Origin: Oscheius dolichura
Taxonomy: Eukaryota; Nematoda; Chromadorea; Rhabditida; Rhabditidae
Direction of reading: 5' to 3'
Assembly: GCA_932521035.1 (NCBI GenBank)
Contig: OW051493.1
Location: 5,518,001 to 5,582,000 of the forward strand
DNA: 64,000 bases
Part shown: positions 56,468 through 64,000 of the stretch, one piece after another
Layout: the number at the start of each line of letters is the position of its first letter
Position numbering within the stretch: the stretch's first letter is position 1
Position numbers and translations under genes: made by a program
Notes under the pieces: model-generated
The model's database searches: none
What the model was told of the DNA's origin: nothing
The model's input: the letters and a program-made list of their open reading frames with translations, nothing else

Positions 56468-58071
56468 TTATTCTTTGCTGTTTCTTTTGCGATCCTCCGT
56501 CCGGGACTTCTTCTTCTCGTGCTTCGTCTTCTTCTCGGAGCCCTTGCCGCTCTGCCGGCTCCTCGAGCTGTGCTTGCTCTTCTCCCTCTTCTCCACCTTG
56601 CTCGTCCTCTTCCTCTCCACCTTCTTCTCGTCCTGCTTGCTCTTCCTCTCGCTCCGACGGCTGTTCTTCCTGCTGCCGTCCTTGCCGCTCCTGTCCTTCC
56701 TCGAGTCATCCTTCCTCTCCGAGTCGTCCTTCTTCGAGGGGCGTCTCTTGCGGTCCTCCTGGCGAACCGACTTATCCTTCCTGCTTCCGTCCTTTCGGGA
56801 TCCGGCCTTCCGGGAGCCAGCCTTACGCGAGTCCACCTTGCCGGAGGTGTCCTTACGCGAGTCGTTCTTCCGAGAGTCGTCCCTCCTGGATCCAACCTTA
56901 CGGGATCCGTCTTTTTTAGATCCATCTTTACGGGAGTCATCCTTCCTCGATCCATCCTTCCTCGATCCAACCTTTCTCGAGCCAGCCTTCCTCGAGTCAT
57001 CCCTTCGGCTGCCATCCTTCTTGTCCTTTTTCGATCCGTCCTTCGAGCCTCTCTTTGAACCACTCTTCGATCCGCGCTTTCTATCCTTCTTGTCTTCCTT
57101 TCTATCATCCTGAGAGCGCTTTGGAGAATCCTTCTTCAAGGAATCGCTGTCCGGACCTGTCGGCGGTTTTTGAGGCGGTGGAGCGGCTTTCACCGAATGC
57201 GCTTTTGGAGGAGGCATGGGCTTCTTCTTCTTCTTCTTTATGCTCGGGCTGCTTTCTTCCTCCTTCTCCCACACCTTCGCCGGACAGAAGAACCCCAGAA
57301 CGCCTCCCACAATGGTGATGAGCGCGGCAACAGCAGAGATTCCCTGAATGGTCTGTCATCCAAGTCTGGCAGAGGACAAACGGTGGTAGATCTGAGAATA
57401 ATCGAGTAGTTGGGGATGACTTTTGCCCCCGTCTGAGGAGCCGAGCATATTCCCAGGATGACAGTTCCCGCCACGTTGAAGAGGAAGTTCATGGCGAGGA
57501 GAGCAGGCAGGATGAGGGGCGTGACCCTCGTGGAGCAGAACGGAAGGTTGTTCATGGCAATGGCACAGCCACAGCAGGCGAGGCAGAGGGCGTGGAGGAT
57601 GTAGACGCTGACGGACATGGCGATGCTGGCAAAGGTCTGGGTGCCGTCAGTCGTCGTGGTGACAGGGGCGGTCGTTGTTGTATTGCTCGTTGCGTTAGTC
57701 GTCGCGGCAGCAACAGTCGTAGTCGCGGCCGTCGTCGTCGCCGTCGACGCAATGTTCAGACTGTCGTCGAGGGTCATGAAACCCACCAGGGCATTCAGGA
57801 TGATGGCAACATAGGCAGTCTAGATTTAACAGTTGTTCACAAAAAGTTACAAGGGCCAACAATCAACGCTGCAAGAATGTGCGAATGGAGAACAACGTGT
57901 CCCATGGGGACCGAGAAGCACAATGAGAACAGGGCGGCCGGAAGGGAGATTAATCCATTTGACAGGAAATTACGAGGATTGGAAGGGAATTTGGGGGAAG
58001 AGTAGGGTATTCAAATGAAAAAGCAGGTAAGATCTGATCTCTTTACGAGATCGGCTTACACGGTTCATCAT
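56468..58071 (-). CDS. Four-TM membrane protein with long basic repeat tail, unidentified
   Basis: A 12-nt first exon (MMNR) is followed by a 240-nt intron. TM1 is TAYVAIILNALVGF. Next comes an extracellular loop almost wholly Thr/Ala/Ser/Asn (TATTTAATTTVAAATTNATS). TM2 is FASIAMSVSVYILHALCLAC, TM3 LILPALLAMNFLFNVAGTVI and TM4 ISAVAALITIVGGVLGFFC. The C-terminal tail, over 250 residues, starts SIKKKKKKPMPPPKAHSVK and continues as degenerate hexapeptides of the DGSRKx / SRKDGS kind (about 56.76-57.05 kb), ending KRNSKE. The topology recalls MARVEL or tetraspan-like proteins, but the tail is unlike any I know. The tail's SR/KD repeats resemble disordered RNA- or membrane-lipid-binding stretches. 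Its last codon is 115 bp upstream of the PDI-like gene. Confidence 0.65.
56760..57020. repeat. 18-bp degenerate coding repeat (basic hexapeptides)
   Basis: Units around 'gagtcatccttcctcgatcc' repeat with drift roughly every 18 bp, coding SRKDGS-like hexapeptides on the minus strand. Long open frames on the complementary strand here are by-products of the repeat. Confidence 0.7.
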
Positions 58072-58714
58072 TTTCACTTAAGGTCGCTGCTCTGTTGAAT
58101 ACAAAGCTCTCGACATTCAATAAACGTAAGAAAAAGTGGGTTTCCTTTTGTAGTTCTCGTTCTGCACCAGTTTATTTCCTCGTGGGTGGTCAATGGGAGG
58201 AAGAGGACTAATATATAAAGCTATGTGAGATAATTGAGTAGGAACCCAGGGTTATACGGCCTGTCAAGAGCTAGGCCACCTAAAGGTGTCAATCCACCTC
58301 GCGCGAACCATACTGCGATGGGGCCACTGAAGGATAGAAAAATCTAGAAAGAACCCTTTTGGCTTACTCAAAAAACGCACACAGGGACGGTAGCGGGTGA
58401 AGGGATGCGTCAGCTTCCACCGCTTCCAAATTGGTCGCTTCTCTTTTAGACCGGTATTCTTTGACCCTACCGGGGGCACCTTGAGAGTGGCCAGTCTATC
58501 CTGTCCTATTGGAGTCACCTTCCAAGAAAAGCTCAAAATAGTGATCCGAGCGCTTGTCTCTTTCTGGCAGCCTGTCGTGTTGTTCTCACGTTTGCTCACC
58601 ACTTACTGCCAGCTGTATGGAGTGGCTCGCCTGCCTCATGAACCCGCCGTTCTTTGACATTTTTAACTACATATAACACTTGTCTATTTTCAGGGTTATG
58701 AGAACGAGGAAGAA
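58072..58714. other. Intergenic, divergent promoters
   Basis: About 640 bp between the four-TM gene (-) and the chloride channel (+). No supported gene; a 112-codon minus frame (58264-58602) lacks motifs. It ends with 'ctattttcag' 21 nt before the channel ATG used here. Confidence 0.45.
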
Positions 58715-61700
58715 ATGAGCGAGACAAGGAATCTTCTGTGTCCTGATGACGCGTTACTCCGGGAACCCAGTCAGCAGCTACAATATGAGCGGAGTCTGGT
58801 GGGTGTTCTCTCTCCCCCTTCCCTTTCAGTCACCCGTATCAAAGACCGTCCTGAGTCAGGCGTCATCCGCACGCTTTCTGTCTGTTAAAGTGATATCCCG
58901 GTGGCTCCCCGCATATAAGAGCCCAAACCACGGCAACCCGTTATTTTCTTTGAGCATAGTCCAGAAAATATCCAGTTAGACAACTAATTTCAGCAACTTG
59001 GAACCTACAAAGACCCGACCAACCGCGCCGAACTGCTCGACATACTGAACACCGTCAAGGTAGGCACCCTCTTATTTTCTTATCCTCCCCTATTTCTAGT
59101 CAGAACGGCGAAATGTCAAGAGCATGGACTCCAAAAGGAGGTTATTCGGCTGCAACCCCGGCGCCCCAAGGGTCTTGATCTCGTTTCTCGAGGACTGGGC
59201 CTTCTTGGCCCTGTTGGGCATCATCATGGCCATCTGCTCCCTTTCGATGGACATTGCGATTGACCAACTCCAGCTGGGTAGGCGCTTCTCTCTCTTCTCC
59301 GTTATCCTCCTCCTCCAGTTCATATGTGGACATTTGACGCGGTGAAGGAGTTCGACTACCTCTGGCTCTCGTACATTATCTGGGTGACCTTTGTCGTCCT
59401 CCTCATCTGCTGTTCGGCTCTCTTCGTCCACTACGTGGCCCCCCAAGCCATCGGGTCAGGTATCCCCGAGATGAAGACAATTCTCCGAGGCGTCGTCCTC
59501 AAAGAATATCTCTCGCTGAGGACTCTCGTCTCCAAGATGGTCGGACTCACGCTGTCACTTGGAAGTGGCATTCCCATGGGAAAAGAGGTCTGTATTCTAT
59601 TTTGGAAGGGAGAACCAAAGATATTTTAGGGGCCGTTTGTCCACGTGGCTTCTGTTGTTGCCAATTTGTTGTCTAACTTGAAACACGGGAAGAGTAAGGT
59701 CTTCGAGAACGAGGTCACGAACAGCGAGATGCTGGCAGCCGGCTGTGCCGTGGGCGTCGCCTGCACCTTCTCTGCCCCCGTAGGAGGTATTCCTCTTCTT
59801 TTTTTGTATTCCATATCTTCTAGGAGTACTGTTTTCCATCGAGGTCACGGCTGTCTACTTCGCCGTTCGGAATTATTGGCGAGGTTTCTTCGCGGCCATT
59901 ATCAGTGCCAGTCTCTTCCGAATCTTCAAACTTTTCCACAAAACGGAGGATGACCCAGGTCAGTTATTTCAGTTGAAACTGATAAAAGCCACCTTTCAGT
60001 TTCTGTCCAAGCTCATTTTCAAACGAGATTTCCCATTACGGACGCCTTTCTTCCAACAGAACTGCCCTTCTTTTTCTTCCTCGGGTAACTCTCCCCTTGC
60101 CTTTCTTTTATCCAATAATTTAGTATAGCCTGTGGTCTGCTCGGAGCCGCCTTCATCTACCTCAACCGGTCGTTTGTCCTCTTTTTGAGGCGGAGCAAAG
60201 TGGTCAAGAAGCTTTTTATGCAATAGTAGGTGGCCTTCTTTGAGACTAAACCCCGTTCAGCTGGCTCATTTACCCCATTGTCGTCTCCTTCCTCATCTCG
60301 TCCGTCACTTTCCCTCAAGGACCTGGTGCTTACCTCGGGGGAAAGCAGAAGTTTGTCGAGACACTGGCCGACCTCTTCACGGACTGTGTCCTCCACCTCG
60401 GAGAGGACACCATCCGTGCCTGTTCACCAAAAATGAGAGAACACTGGGGTGGCCCGGATGGAGACACCTCCATCTTCACTATCCTCCCCATTTTCTTTTT
60501 TACATTTGTGGGTTCCATTCTAGCTGTTGTCCATTTCTCTTCTAGTACTTCCTCTCGCTCCTGTCATCCACTCTCCCCGTTCCGTCCGGAATCTTCATGC
60601 CGGTCTTCGTCCTAGGAGCAGCTATGGGCCGGTTCACCGGCGAGGGATTGTCGCTCTTCTATCCTCTTGGAATGGATCCTTCGAAGTTAAATGACAACGA
60701 AGCAATGTTCCCCATTCGCCCGGGAGCTTATGCTGTAGTCGGTAGGAGTTCTCAAGTGCCCGTTTTGACCTGGAATGCTTAGGAGCTGCTGCGATGTGTG
60801 GTGCAGTCACCCATACGGTGAGCATCGTAGTAATCGTCTTGGAACTGACTGGCCAGCTGGCTCTTCTCCTCCCCGTCATGGTACCTGCCCTCCCTATTTC
60901 CACTGTCAATTCTAGATCGCTGTTCTAACGGCCAATGCCGTGTGTTCCTGTTTCCAGCCGTCGATCTATGATTCCATAATTAAAATGAAGCATCTTCCCT
61001 ATCTTCCTGATATTTCCCATTCCACTACAATGTGAGTAGCCCTCTTGTCCTCCACAAATTATCTTTTCAGATTCCATCAAATTAGAGCTGACCAGGTCAT
61101 GATGACGCCAGTTCGATTCGTAGCTAAAGATTCCACCTACGGAGAGCTACAGGAGACGCTGTTCTCCATGCACGACCTACGCGCCTTCCCCCTCGTTGAC
61201 AGTAAAAGTATCCGCCTTTGTTATTCCATTTCTTTCTCTCCATTTTCAGGTAGGATGACCCTGCTCGGCTCGATTAGTCGGTCTCAACTGGCGAAACTCG
61301 TCGAGGGCCGGGTCGGTATCAAGGCGAGACAAGCGGAGGCCAGGAGGAGGATACAGACGACAATCAGTACTGTCGATGAGAGGATGAAAATGGGACAGAC
61401 AAAAGTGGAGGAACTCTTCGCTGCGGGACCCATAAAAGAAAATGAGAAGCCGGAGACGAGCGACGAGGTCAAAGGGAAGGAAAAGAAGAAGTTTATGGTC
61501 TCGAAGGTGAACCGTCAGCTGAGTGACAACCCGCGGACTGAGGATGCCGCTCTGCGGGTAGGCAATTCCCCTTTTTGATTGCAAATACTAATTCAGGATG
61601 CGATCTTTGCTATGGGAGTAAAACGACACGTGGTGGCGGAATTGGAAGATCTGCAGAAGAGAGAAGAATGCGAGGAGTCGAACTATCACACCATCGGGGG

Positions 61701-62468
61701 CATGTTCCGCTCTCTCACCCGGAAGAGTCTCGGCAAGCACAAGAAGCCGCCAAAGGACGAATTCGATCTCCACGATGAAGATGTAAGAACTCTTTTGATC
61801 TCCCAGAATAACCTTCTTTTAGAGAACCGAATGGGAACACAAGGCCTTGAATGAGATTGTGGATCTGAGCGGCTGCAACGTGGACAGCTCTCCCTTCCAA
61901 ATTGTGGAACAGACGAGCCTGTTCAAGGTCCACTCCTTGTTCTCCCTCCTCGGCCTCCACCGCGCCTACGTGTCTTCGTCCGGACGCCTCGTTGGAGTCA
62001 TCTCCCTCAAGGAACTCCGTTCCGCTTTGGAACTCATCTTTTCTGGAAAATTCCCGGCTCTGGGGGAGAGTATGGTCGTGGAGTTCACAGCCATGGAAGA
62101 AGACGACGAGGACTTCATCCAGCCGAAATTGGAAGTGCTGACTAGGACCTCGATAGACACGTTCCTCAGCGAGGACAAGGGAGACGTAGAGGTCAGCCGG
62201 TTATTCTTCTTGAGGAAATTAGTTGATTATAGGCACAGAGGAGTCTGAATCACTTGGATGTTACGACGGCCACCGGCAGCAGCTCGTCCGACCCGTGTCT
62301 TCCCGTCAATACAGATGGTATCCTTTTCCTTCTCAACCACACAAATTGGCCCTTTTAGAGGAGACAGTGCTGATAGACAGCCCACCCCGTCACAGCGACG
62401 ACGGGAGCTCCCAAAGACGGAAACAGAAGCAGTCCATCCACATACGAATCACGGAACCGGGTGACTAA
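58715..62468 (+). CDS. CLC chloride channel, ClC-2/ClC-1 branch
   Basis: A plasma-membrane voltage-gated chloride channel by family. All signature segments are present: [13 protein letters not shown] (N-terminal motif of the branch), [20 protein letters not shown] (helix B), [20 protein letters not shown] (selectivity), [12 protein letters not shown] (gating Glu, split by an intron after GKE), [44 protein letters not shown], and SLYDS-like [10 protein letters not shown]. Two CBS domains follow: the first begins [19 protein letters not shown], and the second includes [20 protein letters not shown], then [20 protein letters not shown]. The tail ends IRITEPGD. All introns are short except 58799-58993 (about 195 nt). 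The retained Glu means channel-type gating. An upstream exon could add residues, because the frame stays open (GYENEEE) up to the acceptor. Confidence 0.92.
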
Positions 62469-62541
62469 TTCCACTTTGTCTTGTAGATTCTTTGGTGCTC
62501 TTCGTTACTGTTTTTTTGTTATAGTAAATATTATCTATATT

Positions 62542-63227
62542 TCACCGGGAATAGAGAGGCAGGAGGAGGGATAAGCATATTGAGAGGTGGGAGGCAGAGG
62601 ACGTCGCCTGGTAGAAGTAGTGGCCGGCCTTCTTCTGGCTCGGGAGGACGGTGACCCGGTTGCAGGAGTCTCCTCTACACGAACAATACTCGGCCTGGAC
62701 AACGTAGGGTGGAATGGTCCTAAAGAGGCGAATGATCTGCCCTTGGGACACTCTAACCGGAGGACGATATCTTTCCTGATACAGTTGTTCGTCTTTTGGA
62801 GGGGCTCAGGCATGACCTGCGCTGAGCAGCCGTAAGAAACTCCTGGAAGAGGACAAGGATCCAAACAACGGGGCAGGCCACCCACCGAAGGGGATTAGTT
62901 GGCGGCTCTTTATGTGAAGGGACGTGACATTGAGGGAGAAGCACGTCGTGGAACATTCCTGCTTGGCCACGTCAGTGCTGGAATGCTCGAAATTTTGAAA
63001 GATCACAGGAAACACGCCTGTTGCAGCCGAAAATCTCGTGTTTGAACCCGTCCTGGAGATCGCGAGGATTCGAAAAGAACACTCCGAAGTGCTGAAAGTG
63101 ACACATTTCGATCGGAGAGGAGAGAGGAACCCACAGTTTCGATATTCGAGTCGGAGCAGAGGTTGCAATAGGTGATGGCGTCTGATTCAGCGAGACACGT
63201 CAGGAACAGGCCGATCCACAGGATCAT
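62542..63227 (-). CDS. Ly6/uPAR-like GPI-anchored surface protein
   Basis: Five exons. Signal peptide MILWIGLFLTCLAESDA, then ITYCNLCSDSNIET (the C-x2-C opening of three-finger domains), EIFGCNRR, ECSTTCFSLNVT, GVSYGCSAQV, NNCIRKDIV, and near the end YCSCRGDSCNRV, the cysteine cluster closing in C-N that defines the Ly6 fold. The C-terminus is a hydrophobic stretch (LSICLSLLLPLYSR) like a GPI-attachment signal. One intron is only 28 nt. Ly6-type proteins often modulate receptors or decorate the surface. The ATG follows a 'ctttccag' acceptor by 9 nt; an earlier ATG between them is out of frame. Convergent with the chloride channel, stops 73 bp apart. Confidence 0.7.
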
Positions 63228-63925
63228 CTCATGGTTCTGGAAAGTTCTCTTTGGTGGAGGAGGGAGGAGGGGGAGAGGCCAAATGAGGCGACCACCCGGA
63301 TGACGAGATGTCAACGGCGATGAGCGATGGCAGCCGGCGAGACTTTTGTGTGTGATTGTGGAGCGGGATCCACGCGGATTGGCGCCTGTCGTATTTTCCT
63401 TTCAAGAGCAGCGAGGCGTGTAATCCGAAAATGTTGCGAGGGGCTCTCGTTAGGAGCCGTCTTCGAGTCACTCTGGTCGAAATAGTTCGAAAGGACACGA
63501 GCACTATGTGATAAAAACATAGAGATTTAAAAGTCGGCCGGGTGAGGGGGTCGGGGGGAGAAATACGAGCCGCCGCCTTCAGGGAGAGTATCATCATTTC
63601 GGGGGGCCGGACGCCTCTTCCAGGGCCTAAGTAAATAAGGCAAATTCCTCGATGTCATCTCATTTGAATATGGCGGCCAAAACGAGAGAGGAGAAAAATC
63701 TACGAGGAGACCGGAAGTGGCAACGAGTAGGCCCTTGAGGGCAAATTCTATTTTACAGCGCAAAATAAGGACCAGATTGAGAAGGGTGGAGTCGGGGCCC
63801 GATCCCCCCGCTGATTTACGGGTGGCACACTTAAAATATGTTTATTTGGAGGAAGTCGTTGTACCGGGAGACAGTGAAAGTTCGAAAAAAATGGAAATTA
63901 GATTAGAACACTGATCGGAGGTGGG
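63228..63925. other. Intergenic stretch, no gene supported
   Basis: About 700 bp. The minus frame at 63527-63763 and the plus frame at 63717-63914 overlap each other antisense, carry no motif and lack splice support. Confidence 0.4.
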
Positions 63926-64000
63926 CTAAACAATGGTCACTTCATTGAAGACGGGGTATCCAGCGGGGGCCGTGAAGAGGCTCGTTCCGGCCTTTAGACT
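63926..64000 (-). CDS. C-terminal end of an unidentified gene, cut by the window edge
   Basis: Open minus-strand frame from the window edge to TAG at 63926-63928, reading SLKAGTSLFTAPAGYPVFNE and ending VTIV. Codons favour G/C third positions like neighbouring exons. Only 24 residues are visible; the product is not recognisable. Confidence 0.35.
   Translation of the reverse strand, partial: SLKAGTSLFTAPAGYPVFNEVTIV

Noticed and set aside
56475-57113. Plus-strand ORFs of about 175-210 codons opposite the basic tail
   Set aside because: Produced by the 18-bp repeat staying open on both strands; composition is only Ser/Leu/Phe and there is no independent gene signal.
58264-58602. 112-codon minus frame between the four-TM gene and the chloride channel
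   Set aside because: No family resemblance, no signal peptide or splice context.

Overview
The window is a stretch of animal nuclear DNA, most likely from a nematode. Three things point there. A cuticlin-type ZP-domain gene (42.4-45.1 kb) carries the cuticlin core 'TKVDRAY'. Two serpentine receptors resemble nematode chemosensory families. At least fourteen start codons sit 0-12 bases downstream of a 3' splice acceptor, in tightly packed same-strand gene clusters, as expected for spliced-leader trans-splicing. Introns are very short (mostly 36-50 nt), so open frames break every 100-300 bases and nearly all genes below were read by joining exons by eye. The clade cannot be fixed from this window.

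Layout. 0-13.6 kb (+ strand, AT-rich): the end of PPP1R7 (sds22), SmD2, a small mitochondrial-type membrane protein, DDOST/OST48 and the double helicase ASCC3. One ASCC3 intron holds an opposite-strand gene for a small secreted, Cys-containing protein. Another holds a retroposon with a 12-bp target duplication. 13.75-23.1 kb (- strand, becoming GC-rich): DNA ligase III, MMAA, STRIP1 and an unidentified gene, in an operon-like file. 23.4-24.6 kb (+): a nematode-type GPCR. 24.9-28.6 kb (-): a pre-SET/SET/post-SET histone H3K9-type methyltransferase and a KChIP/neuronal-calcium-sensor-like protein. 28.6-30.7 kb: no gene seen. 30.7-32.1 kb (-): a mucin-like single-pass membrane protein. 33.2-37.8 kb (+): a one-LIM protein and the ER metallopeptidase ERMP1. 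37.8-40.3 kb: repeats only. 40.3-42.3 kb: a 36-residue ORF (-), a coiled-coil protein (+) and a secreted protein (+). 42.4-45.1 kb (-): the cuticlin-like ZP protein. 46.3-48.6 kb (+): a GPCR and its decayed tandem copy. 48.8-58.1 kb (-): AP-3 delta, a PDI-like HDEL protein and a four-TM protein with a basic repeat tail. 58.7-62.5 kb (+): a CLC chloride channel. 62.5-63.2 kb (-): a Ly6-like GPI protein, followed by the end of one more minus-strand gene.

Functionally the window mixes housekeeping genes (splicing, N-glycosylation, ribosome and alkylation quality control, DNA repair, cobalamin metabolism, STRIPAK signalling, endosomal sorting) with surface, secreted and sensory genes of nematode character. 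The housekeeping genes are the ones in operon-like runs. The most unusual points are: DNA ligase III ending in a PAR-binding zinc finger where vertebrates have a BRCT domain; a base-composition step inside that same gene; the nested secreted-protein gene in ASCC3; and the membrane protein with a hexapeptide basic tail placed directly upstream of an ER-lumenal PDI-like gene.
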